This document shows positions 52,562 to 61,086 of a DNA stretch of 64,000 nucleotides, in pieces. The notes beneath the pieces are model-generated. The model was not told the DNA's origin. It searched no databases and worked only from the letters and a program-made list of their open reading frames with translations. Made by a program: the position numbers and the translations under genes. This DNA is from Clostridiales bacterium (GTDB lineage: Bacteria > Bacillota > Clostridia > Christensenellales > Borkfalkiaceae), in contig SVHZ01000003.1 of NCBI GenBank assembly GCA_015055525.1, positions 1-64,000 on the forward strand. The letters run 5' to 3'. Position 1 is the stretch's first letter. Each line of letters begins with the position of its first letter.

Positions 52562-55500
52562 TTACGCTTTTTCAACTCCGATAATTACTTTCGCGTCTGC
52601 AATGTCCCACTCTTTTACAAAGCCTTTAACGTCGCTAGTTTGTGTTACTGTTACAGCAAGAACGCTATCTCCTAACGCTTTAGCGTTAGCGTTAAATACG
52701 GTAAGCGCGTCGCCTTCCGCTTGGTAGTAAACGTTAATTCTATCGGTAACTTCAAAGCCCGCTTCTTTTCTCATCGTTTGGATTTTAGAAACGATTTCTC
52801 TTTCAATACCTTCGAATAAAAGTTCTTTTGTAATAGTAGTATCAAGAACTACCGTTACGCCGTTTTCACTAGCCGATACGTAACCTTCCTTACTTTCTGA
52901 AGAAATAAGAAGATCGTCGATAGTAAATTCAACTTCAGATCCACCGAGTTCAACTTTGAAACTACCGCTTGACTTAACCGCTTCAACAACGGCGTTAGCA
53001 TCGCAAGTTTCAAGGAAGTTTCTAATAAGACCGAGTTTAGCGCCGTATTTAGGTCCTAAAGTTTTAAGTTGCGGTTTTAACTTGTAAGAGATAAATCCCT
53101 TTGCATCGGTTAAAACTTCAAGTTCTTTAACGTTGAGTTCTTCCTTTGCAATAGTGATTAAATCTTCAGTCAACGCTTTTGCTCTTTCAGTCGCTACGAA
53201 AATCTTAGAAAGCGGTTGACGGTTTTTGATGTTTGACGTATTTCTCGTTGCTCTACCTAAAACAACCACGTCAAGAACTACTGCCATGCCTTCTTCAAGT
53301 TTCTTGTCAACCATCTTTTCGTTGTATTTGGGGAAAGAACAAAGGTGAACGGAGATTGGCTCGTCTTTATAGAAAGACGGAACTAAGTTAAGATACATAC
53401 TTTCTGCCATGAACGGAACGTATGGAGCGGAAAGTTTTGCGAGCGTTACAAGCACTTGATAAAGCGTAACGTAAGCGGCAATCTTATCTTCAGTCATTTC
53501 CTTGCCCCAATATCTTTCTCTACCACGGCGAATATACCAGTTAGAAAGATCGTCGGCATAATCTTGAAGCATTCTTGAAGTTTCAAAGATTTGATATTTA
53601 TCTAAACCTTCGTCTACGTTTTTAATAAGCGTGTTGAGTTTTGAAAGTATCCACTTGTCCATAACGGAAAGTTTAACTTTGTTTATATCGTACTTGCTTG
53701 GATCAAACCCGTCGATTTCAGCGTATAAAACGAAGAAAGCGTAAGCGTTCCACAACGTACCCATAAACTTTCTTTGCGCTTCGGATACGGCTTCCGGATA
53801 GAATCTTGACGGGAGCCACGGAGCAGAACCGGTGTAGAAATACCATCTAACAGCGTCCGCACCTTGTTTATCAAGAACGGTCCACGGATCAACTACGTTT
53901 CCTATGTGCTTACTCATTTTAAGACCGTTTTTATCGTTAACGTGGCCGAGAACGATACAGTTTTTGAACGGCGCTTTGTCAAAGAGTAAAGTTGAAATTA
54001 CAAGCAAGGTGTAGAACCAACCGCGAGTTTGGTCAACCGCTTCGCTTATAAAGTCTGCGGGGAATTGCTTTTCAAAGAGTTCTTTATTTTCAAACGGATA
54101 GTGAAGTTGAGCAAAAGGCATAGAACCAGAGTCAAACCAACAGTCGATAACGTCTTTAACTCTACTCATCGTGCCACCGCAAGAACACTTAAACGTAGGC
54201 TCGTCAATGTATGGACGGTGAAGTTCAATATCCCCGTCGATACCGCAGAGTTCTTTAAGTTCTTGCTTAGAGCCGATTACGTGAACTTTTCCGCACTCTG
54301 AACAAGTCCAAACGGGAAGCGGAGTTCCCCAATATCTTTCACGAGATAAGCCCCAATCGATAATATTTTCAAGGAAGTTACCCATTCTACCCGTCTTGAT
54401 AGTTTCAGGCATCCAGTTAACGGAATTGTTAGATGCGATGATTTTATCTTTAACGGCAGTAGTCTTGATAAACCAACTTGATCTTGCATAGTAAATAAGC
54501 GGAGTGTTACAACGCCAACAGAAAGGATAACTGTGCGTAAAGTCCGCCGCCTTAAATAAAAGACTGCGATTTTGTAAATCTTCAATGATAAGTTTATCAG
54601 CGTCTTTAACGAATACACCTGCGATAAATCCACACTCTTCAGTCATTTTACCGCGAGTGTCAACTAAATTAACGAAAGAAACGTCGTACTTTTGGCAAAC
54701 CCTAGAGTCGTCTTCACCGAACGCGGGAGCGTTGTGAACGATACCAGTACCGTCTTCCATAGTAACGTAATCGTCGGTTACGCAGATATACGCTTTTTTA
54801 TTCTTTTCTAAAGTAGCGAAGTTATAGAGTGGTTCGTATTCTGCAAATTCGTAAAAACTACCCTTATTTGTTGAGATAACTTCGTATTCTTCAAAGAGTT
54901 TAGATGCAAGTTTTTCAGCGAGAATATAGTATTCTTCGTTAACTTTAATCTTAACGTAGTCTTCGTTTGCGTTAAAACAAAGGGCAACGTTTGAAGGAAG
55001 AGTCCAAGGCGTAGTAGTCCACGCGAGGAAGTACTCGTTTTGAGTTCCCTTTACCTTAAACTTAACGTATACCGATTTTTCAGTAACGTCTTTATAACCT
55101 TGAGCAACTTCGTGAGAAGAAAGCGCAGTTCCACAACGCGGGCAGTATGGAACGATTTTGTAGCCTTTATATAAAAGACCTTTTTCCCAAATCTTTTTAA
55201 GCGCCCACCACTCAGATTCAATATAATCGTCGTGATAAGTAACGTAAGGGTTATCCATATCGCACCAATAACCCAAACGGTCGCTCATTTCCTTCCACTC
55301 GCTAGTATACTTAAACACAGAGTTTTTACACTCTTTGATAAACGGTTCAATGCCGTATTTTTCAATATCTTGCTTTCCGTCTAAATTGAGTTTCTTTTCA
55401 ACTTCAAGTTCAACGGGAAGACCGTGGGTATCCCAACCCGCTTTTCTCAAAACGTGCTTACCCTTCATAGTTTGATATCTAGGAATAATGTCCTTCATAA

Positions 55501-55687
55501 CGCGCGTTAAAACGTGGCCGATGTGCGGTTTACCGTTAGCCGTCGGCGGACCGTCATAGAAACAGAATTCTTCTGCTCCTTCGCGTGTTTCCATACTCTT
55601 TTTGAAAACTTCGTTTTCTTCCCAGAATTTGATAATTTCTTTTTCCCTATCTAAAAAGTTAAGGTTGGTTTCTACCTTTTTGTACAT
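52562..55687 (-). CDS. ileS: Isoleucyl-tRNA synthetase (type 2 like)
   Basis: A 1041-residue class I aminoacyl-tRNA synthetase. HIGH is in NGKPHIGHVLTR (near residue 55) and KMSKS appears as KMSKHIGN; the CP1 editing domain includes GWDTHGLPVE and TTTPWTLPSNVAL. Zinc-type cysteine pairs (CPRCGTA; CSECGK; CSCGG) lie in the CP region. The length and the long C-terminal part without the CxxC zinc knuckle of type 1 enzymes fit the eukaryote-like type 2 group, whose members often resist mupirocin. No T-box leader fits in the 150 bp upstream. Downstream genes are a methyltransferase and a pseudouridine synthase. Confidence 0.96.
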   Translation of the reverse strand: MYKKVETNLNFLDREKEIIKFWEENEVFKKSMETREGAEEFCFYDGPPTANGKPHIGHVLTRVMKDIIPRYQTMKGKHVLRKAGWDTHGLPVELEVEKKLNLDGKQDIEKYGIEPFIKECKNSVFKYTSEWKEMSDRLGYWCDMDNPYVTYHDDYIESEWWALKKIWEKGLLYKGYKIVPYCPRCGTALSSHEVAQGYKDVTEKSVYVKFKVKGTQNEYFLAWTTTPWTLPSNVALCFNANEDYVKIKVNEEYYILAEKLASKLFEEYEVISTNKGSFYEFAEYEPLYNFATLEKNKKAYICVTDDYVTMEDGTGIVHNAPAFGEDDSRVCQKYDVSFVNLVDTRGKMTEECGFIAGVFVKDADKLIIEDLQNRSLLFKAADFTHSYPFCWRCNTPLIYYARSSWFIKTTAVKDKIIASNNSVNWMPETIKTGRMGNFLENIIDWGLSRERYWGTPLPVWTCSECGKVHVIGSKQELKELCGIDGDIELHRPYIDEPTFKCSCGGTMSRVKDVIDCWFDSGSMPFAQLHYPFENKELFEKQFPADFISEAVDQTRGWFYTLLVISTLLFDKAPFKNCIVLGHVNDKNGLKMSKHIGNVVDPWTVLDKQGADAVRWYFYTGSAPWLPSRFYPEAVSEAQRKFMGTLWNAYAFFVLYAEIDGFDPSKYDINKVKLSVMDKWILSKLNTLIKNVDEGLDKYQIFETSRMLQDYADDLSNWYIRRGRERYWGKEMTEDKIAAYVTLYQVLVTLAKLSAPYVPFMAESMYLNLVPSFYKDEPISVHLCSFPKYNEKMVDKKLEEGMAVVLDVVVLGRATRNTSNIKNRQPLSKIFVATERAKALTEDLITIAKEELNVKELEVLTDAKGFISYKLKPQLKTLGPKYGAKLGLIRNFLETCDANAVVEAVKSSGSFKVELGGSEVEFTIDDLLISSESKEGYVSASENGVTVVLDTTITKELLFEGIEREIVSKIQTMRKEAGFEVTDRINVYYQAEGDALTVFNANAKALGDSVLAVTVTQTSDVKGFVKEWDIADAKVIIGVEKA

Positions 55688-55792
55688 AAAAATACCTCGC
55701 CTTATAATTAGTAAATATACATACCTTTATGTATTTTAACAAATTTTTGCATTTAAGTAAAGTAAAACGACGTAAATTTTAACTCTAAACGC

Positions 55793-55821
55793 TTGATTAT
55801 TTTCAAGTTTTATTATAAAAT
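55793..55821 (+). promoter_or_regulatory. SRP RNA promoter
   Basis: TTGATT (55793-55798), 17-nt spacer, TAAAAT (55816-55821), placing the start a few bases before the mature SRP RNA 5' end. Confidence 0.7.
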
Positions 55822-55835
55822 AATACTACTGCGAT

Positions 55836-56114
55836 AGACGGGGAGTTAGCGGTGCCCTGTAACTTGCAATCCGCTATAGCAAGGTTGAACGTCTTCCGCG
55901 GTCTTTGTTATGGAAGGCTGGGCTTTGAAAGAAACGTTGACGTTAAGGTCTTATGCAACGGCAACCCGTGAACCGTGTCAGGATAGGAATATAGCAGCAC
56001 TAAGCGGTATAGTCGTGTGCCATAAGGTAGCTTTGACTGAGTTTTGATTGAAGTTTTCGCTTCGGTTTCAAATATCAGAGTTGATTCGCAGTATTTAGAT
56101 ATTTCGGCTCCGTT
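55836..56114 (+). ncRNA. ffs: Signal recognition particle RNA, large bacterial type
   Basis: About 279 nt. The Alu-domain part AGTTAGCGGTGCCCTGTAA followed by GCAATCCGCTATAGCA matches Bacillus scRNA; the S-domain has CCGTGAACCGTGTCAGG, a GGAA tetraloop and AGCAGCACTAAGC. Ends were placed by pairing of ACGGGGAG near the 5' end with CTCCGT near 56108-56113, so they are approximate. With Ffh it targets nascent membrane proteins to SecYEG. The three base pairs beside the tetraloop are AUA/UAU instead of UCC/GGA. Confidence 0.95.
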
Positions 56115-56277
56115 ACAATAAGCGACTGAACAAGTCCAATTGAAACGAGGCATAATACTTCGTTAAAGCCATTGAAAAGACGTATACTCTTATCTTCAGG
56201 CTTTGCCTTGTCTTATACCCCACGTTTCCTTGTCCTTAATTATTCAGTCGTCATTGTACGTCGCCTTTAGAAAACAA
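56115..56277. other. Unexplained region between SRP RNA and yggS
   Basis: No credible gene. CGACTGAA near 56123 and TTCAGTCG near 56244 form an 8-bp long-range inverted repeat, and AACGA (near 56146) with TCGTT (near 56162) a short inner one, hinting at a folded RNA or an extended SRP precursor. Confidence 0.4.
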
Positions 56278-56307
56278 AACGGAGTTTTAGCCCGCTAAAA
56301 CTCCGTT
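56278..56307 (-). terminator. Strong hairpin upstream of yggS, T-run on the minus strand
   Basis: AACGGAGTTTTAG / CTAAAACTCCGTT (56278-56290 / 56295-56307) with a CCCG loop. The T-rich tract (TTTTGTTTT) follows only on the minus strand; on the plus strand the hairpin lies 16 nt before the yggS ATG. Confidence 0.65.
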
Positions 56308-56323
56308 AACTATTTGGTGTATT

Positions 56324-56980
56324 ATGGAAAATAAACTTAAACAAATTTTTTCTGAAATTGAAAACGGCAACTCGTACGGTGAACAAGTTACGCTCGTTGG
56401 AGCAACAAAATTCGTTCCCGTTGAAATTATCAACCAAGCAATCGCTTTCGGTCTTAAAGATATATCTGAAAATAGAGCGCAAGAATTTAAGGATAAATAT
56501 CCGCTCGTCACTCAACCTGTAAACTACCACTTTATCGGTTCTTTGCAAAAAAACAAAGTTAAATACTTAATTGGAAAATGCTGTTTAATTCAGAGTGTTG
56601 ACAGTTTATCTCTTCTTGACGAAATTGCTCGCCAAAGCGTTAACAAGAACGTTTTAACTAACGTCTTGCTCGAAGTAAACTTAGGCGTTGAGGAGCAAAA
56701 ACACGGCTTTGATTATAGCGAACTTGAAAACGCCCTTTCTTACGCTAAAAATTTAAGCGGTGTTAAAGTTTTAGGTCTTATGGCTATGCTCCCTGAAAGT
56801 GATGATGAAGATATGCTTTTAGATTTATCTAAAACTTTGAGAAAAGTTTACGATAGTTATAAAGACGAATACGGTTTCAAGCATTTATCTCTCGGAATGA
56901 GCAACGACTACAAGATAGCAATTAAAGCAGGCTCTAATATGATAAGAGTCGGCTCTAAAATCTTTGGAAGAAGGTATTAA
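56324..56980 (+). CDS. yggS: YggS family pyridoxal-phosphate homeostasis protein
   Basis: A 218-residue single-domain PLP-binding TIM-barrel protein (PLPHP). The PLP lysine is in LVGATKFVP (near residue 30); HFIGSLQKNKVKYL, LLEVNLGVEEQKHGF, MAMLPE and LSLGMSNDYKIAI are family signatures. It balances free PLP and amino-acid pools rather than catalysing. It precedes sepF, as in many Firmicutes division clusters. No ribosome site is apparent, only a hairpin 16 nt upstream. Confidence 0.95.
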   Translation: MENKLKQIFSEIENGNSYGEQVTLVGATKFVPVEIINQAIAFGLKDISENRAQEFKDKYPLVTQPVNYHFIGSLQKNKVKYLIGKCCLIQSVDSLSLLDEIARQSVNKNVLTNVLLEVNLGVEEQKHGFDYSELENALSYAKNLSGVKVLGLMAMLPESDDEDMLLDLSKTLRKVYDSYKDEYGFKHLSLGMSNDYKIAIKAGSNMIRVGSKIFGRRY

Positions 56981-56984
56981 AATC

Positions 56985-57203
56985 TTGCAAAACACAAGCG
57001 TAAAAACTTTTACGCCATCAAGCACGGAAGACTGTTTTGAAATTATAATTTACCTTAAAGAAAACCCCGCTCTAATCTCTCTAAAACAAGCCAATAAGGC
57101 GGTTAAACAGAGAATTATAGACGTTTTGTGCGGAGCGGCAACTGCCTATCAAATGGGCGTTTGCATGGTAGATAAAAACAATATTTTGATAATAAAAAAG
57201 TAG
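56985..57203 (+). CDS. sepF: SepF-like cell division protein, core domain only
   Basis: A 72-residue protein matching only the C-terminal SepF domain (VKTFTPSSTEDCFEIIIYLK, LKQANKAVKQRIIDVLCGAA, YQMGV). SepF normally has about 150 residues: an N-terminal amphipathic helix that binds membrane, a linker, then this domain, which forms rings and binds the FtsZ tail. The start is TTG at 56985, with GAAGAAGG 10 nt upstream; an earlier TTG at 56964 adds only seven residues. It overlaps nothing but follows yggS directly. Confidence 0.85.
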   Translation: MQNTSVKTFTPSSTEDCFEIIIYLKENPALISLKQANKAVKQRIIDVLCGAATAYQMGVCMVDKNNILIIKK

Positions 57204-57246
57204 CGATAAAAGGGAGTTTACCGTAGGGATTTTTTAGGATATTATA

Positions 57247-57280
57247 AAAGGATAGCGAAATTTTCGCTATCCTTTACTTT
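57247..57280 (+). terminator. Terminator of yggS-sepF
   Basis: AAAGGATAGCGAA (57247-57259) pairs with TTCGCTATCCTTT (57263-57275), followed by ACTTTTTG. Confidence 0.8.
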
Positions 57281-57345
57281 TTGCCTTGCAAAACACACGA
57301 CTTTCATTTGAAAGTATAGTGTGCTACACTTTCTCTTTTACATTA

Positions 57346-58224
57346 TTAACCTAAAATTTGTTTCTTTTTTTCTTCAAATTCTTCGTGAGTAATTATCCCT
57401 TCGTCAAGTAATTTTTTATATTTAATTAAAGAGTCAACGCTCTCGTCAGATATTTGATTTTCAGGAATTTTATTCATGTTTTCTTTACTTTTTGACATTA
57501 TGTATGAATGTACCTTTTCCGCATTGAACTTGAAATTAAAACAATTACTGCTAGCATATAAAGTAGGATAATTATTATTTTTGAAAACAAACTTATAATA
57601 AGACAAATCACGCGTTTCTGTTCTTGATGAGTTCGCTATAGCAGCAGCAGTACCATATATGGCCGCATCAACGGCAACACTAGAATTAGATTTTGTTGTT
57701 GTATACGTTTTTTTGTTTTCACAATATTCTATATATAATAAATCTTCTTCAGGAATAAAATATTTGCTTAAATTTTCTATTGATTCATAAGGTAATTTTG
57801 TCTTAATATCATTAAGCAATTCATCAGTTAAACACACATCAATAAACGCTTTAGATAAATAAGTCTCATCATGCGGAACGACAACAAATAAACGTTTTCC
57901 ATCAAAATCATACAATTTTAAAGTAAAACTTGAAAAGCTATGATTTATTTCGTTTTTATCTAAAACATTATAAACCGTCGAGGAAAACATTTGATTAATT
58001 AATGAGCGACTATTAAACCAAAATTTTTCAAGACTAACATTATATTTCTTCTCAAAGTCAATGCAAACTTTATTGTTGAAAACATTTTTAAATTCAACAG
58101 AATTTTTGTTTGCAGTACTTTCTTTAAAATCTTTATTTTCTTTAGCGGAAGAAATAATATTTCCTATACAAAAGTATATACACAAACCCAGTAATATTAC
58201 AAAAAAACCAATAATGAAACCCAT
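57346..58224 (-). CDS. SHOCT-domain membrane protein of unknown function
   Basis: A 292-residue protein: N-terminal transmembrane helix (about 3-23), a central domain of mixed alpha-beta character (50-245) that I do not recognise, and a C-terminal SHOCT motif (LIKYKKLLDEGIITHEEFEE), a short helical oligomerisation module. In the middle, SSVAVDAAIYGTAAAIAN is a small-residue hydrophobic stretch that could insert into membrane. The ATG at 58224 follows AGGGGG. Codon choice is more AT-rich than in nearby core genes. It is preceded by a 230-nt structured leader ending in a terminator, so its expression is probably conditional. Confidence 0.75.
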   Translation of the reverse strand: MGFIIGFFVILLGLCIYFCIGNIISSAKENKDFKESTANKNSVEFKNVFNNKVCIDFEKKYNVSLEKFWFNSRSLINQMFSSTVYNVLDKNEINHSFSSFTLKLYDFDGKRLFVVVPHDETYLSKAFIDVCLTDELLNDIKTKLPYESIENLSKYFIPEEDLLYIEYCENKKTYTTTKSNSSVAVDAAIYGTAAAIANSSRTETRDLSYYKFVFKNNNYPTLYASSNCFNFKFNAEKVHSYIMSKSKENMNKIPENQISDESVDSLIKYKKLLDEGIITHEEFEEKKKQILG

Positions 58225-58242
58225 AAAACCCCCTAAAAAAAC

Positions 58243-58270
58243 AAAAAATGCGCCTACCGAAGTAAGCGCA
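58243..58270 (-). terminator. Terminator in the leader of the SHOCT gene
   Basis: Minus-strand TGCGCTTAC (58262-58270) pairs with GTAGGCGCA (58249-58257) around TTCG, followed by six T (58243-58248), only 19 nt before the start codon. An alternative upstream pairing could block it. Confidence 0.9.
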
Positions 58271-58458
58271 CAAAAACACAGACTCCGATAGTCGCCAAAC
58301 TAACTTTACGCAAAATGGTGTAACCACAATAGCACAAGTAGAATCTGCATTTTATCAAATTCAATAATACTATTGTGGTAAAAATAGATATAATTATCCC
58401 TATAAAAAAAGAAAATTACACCACAAGAATTGCGTTTATTTAGTTAGTTTGGCTATAG
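58271..58458 (-). ncRNA. Candidate structured leader RNA (riboswitch-like) or small RNA
   Basis: Minus-strand RNA beginning near 58455. Nested long-range helices: GCCAAACUAACU (58442-58453) with AGUUAGUUUGGC (58294-58305); ACGCAA (58430-58435) with UUGCGU (58308-58313); UGGUGUAA (58416-58423) with UUACACCA (58316-58323); ACCACAAUAG (58370-58379) with CUAUUGUGGU (58323-58332). A 36-nt insertion on one side can form its own hairpin (AUAGGGAUA...), giving a three-way junction. A perfect promoter lies upstream and a terminator downstream. I know no family it matches. Confidence 0.7.
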
Positions 58459-58460
58459 TT

Positions 58461-58489
58461 ATTATAGCACTTATAAAAAGTTTTATCAA
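58461..58489 (-). promoter_or_regulatory. Promoter of the structured leader RNA
   Basis: Minus-strand TTGATA (58484-58489), 17-nt spacer, TATAAT (58461-58466). The predicted start (about 58454) coincides with the outer edge of the first long-range helix. Confidence 0.88.
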
Positions 58490-58510
58490 GTGTTTTAGCG
58501 TGGGTAAAAG

Positions 58511-58540
58511 AAAACTCGACTTGTGTGAAAGTCGAGTTTT
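58511..58540 (-). terminator. Terminator of the atp operon
   Basis: AAAACTCGACTT (58529-58540 on the minus strand) pairs with AAGTCGAGTTTT (58511-58522), loop TCACAC, then TCTTTT. It lies 55 nt after the atpC stop. Confidence 0.9.
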
Positions 58541-58594
58541 ATAAATAGTTTAATTTAAATCCCTATGGAAAGAGCGGTAAGCCTACTTTTTTTG

Positions 58595-58855
58595 TTATTT
58601 TTTCCACTTAAAAGAGCCGGATGCTAGCGTTACCGAATCTTTTGCAACGGATAATAACCCGCCGTCAACGGAACCTAACTTAACACCGCTTTCAAGTTCT
58701 ATTTTAACTTCACAAGGAACTATTCCCGTTACGAAAGGAGCATGCCCTGCCATAACTGCAAGTTCGCCTTCGGTTCCGCGAAGTCTTAAATATATTGCCT
58801 CTCCACTAAAAACGTTGCCGTCGGGAGAAGTTATGGTTAGATTAAATTTGTTCAT
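58595..58855 (-). CDS. atpC: ATP synthase epsilon subunit, N-terminal domain only
   Basis: An 86-residue protein covering only the beta-sandwich of subunit epsilon (LTITSPDGNVFSGEA, LRGTEGELAVMAGHAPFV, VDGGLLSV). The usual subunit has 130-140 residues with a C-terminal two-helix domain that inhibits ATP hydrolysis; it is absent here. The stop is followed by non-coding sequence and the operon terminator, so the shortness is not a frameshift that I can see. Confidence 0.93.
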   Translation of the reverse strand: MNKFNLTITSPDGNVFSGEAIYLRLRGTEGELAVMAGHAPFVTGIVPCEVKIELESGVKLGSVDGGLLSVAKDSVTLASGSFKWKK

Positions 58856-58863
58856 AAATTTCC

Positions 58864-60267
<1,404 letters not shown>

Positions 60268-60280
60268 TTAATCTTCTTAG

Positions 60281-61084
60281 TTAAACCTCGCTTCCCGCGA
60301 CGATTTCAGTAATTTCTTGCGTGATTGCGCCTTGGCGAGCGCGATTGTATTCAAGTTGCAAGTCTTCAATCATCTGAGTAGCGTTCTTACCAGCCGAATC
60401 CATAGCGGTTCGCCTTGCAACGATTTCACAAGCAAAACTCTCCCTTACCTTTTGAACGATTACGCTGGCAAGGTATTCTGGAATAACTGCATCTAACACC
60501 GTTTTTTCATCAGGCTCGAAAATTACGCCCGCACCGTCACTCGACGGCTCTATATCAAACGGCAAAACCCACTCTAAAACAGCCTCTTGAGAAATCATAG
60601 AGTTGTATTTTGTGGAAATTATCGCAACTTTTCCTATATCTCCACTTTGATAATCGCTTAAAAGTTTATCCGCTAAAATCTTTGCGTCGCTATAACTAAA
60701 CTTTTCAGCAGAAATATAAGGGGTGGAAAGTCTATCGCACGCGCGCTTGCCGATAGCGTATCTAACGGCGTTGCCAAACGTTTTTTCAAGCCTAAAAACG
60801 TTTGCGTTGTAACCGCCGGCAAGACCTCTATCCCCCGCTATTACAATTAGCGCAGTCGCAATCTTCCCGTTTCCTTGAAAGTAAACGCTGTTTTTACAAT
60901 CAGAACTTTGAAGTAAAACCCTAATCGTTTTTTCAAGAGATTGCTTGTATTCGGTAGACTTCGCCTTTCCGTCTAACGCGCGCTTCATCTTTGATGAAGC
61001 AACAAGCCCCATAGCCTTAGTTAAATGCAAAGTGGAATCGATACTTTTTATTCTGTTTCTTAAACTTTTAATATCTGCTCCCAC
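60281..61084 (-). CDS. atpG: ATP synthase gamma subunit
   Basis: The 267-residue rotor shaft. The N-terminal helix has LRNRIKSIDSTLHLTKAMGLVASSKMKRA and the C-terminal helix carries ARRTAMDSAGKNATQMIEDL, the family signature next to LEYNRARQGAITQEI. It is slightly shorter than the common 285-290 residues, by trimming in the central Rossmann-like part. Confidence 0.97.
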   Translation of the reverse strand: MGADIKSLRNRIKSIDSTLHLTKAMGLVASSKMKRALDGKAKSTEYKQSLEKTIRVLLQSSDCKNSVYFQGNGKIATALIVIAGDRGLAGGYNANVFRLEKTFGNAVRYAIGKRACDRLSTPYISAEKFSYSDAKILADKLLSDYQSGDIGKVAIISTKYNSMISQEAVLEWVLPFDIEPSSDGAGVIFEPDEKTVLDAVIPEYLASVIVQKVRESFACEIVARRTAMDSAGKNATQMIEDLQLEYNRARQGAITQEITEIVAGSEV

Positions 61085-61086
61085 GG

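Noticed and set aside
55688-55835. T-box leader for ileS
   Set aside because: The 148-bp gap shows no T-box core sequence or specifier stem and is filled by the SRP RNA promoter on the other strand.
55908-56153. 81-codon reading frame on the minus strand
   Set aside because: It lies across the SRP RNA on the opposite strand and has no protein-like composition; such frames arise from the structured RNA gene.
58271-58458. 6S RNA
   Set aside because: It shares the closed-rod form and terminator, but the helices lack a recognisable central bubble pattern and an antiterminator precedes a start codon. Kept as an alternative, not as the call.
58282-58458. Insertion sequence or MITE with terminal inverted repeats
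   Set aside because: The arms look like TIRs, but promoter, start point and terminator align exactly with the helices and no target-site duplication was seen, so an RNA explanation fits better.
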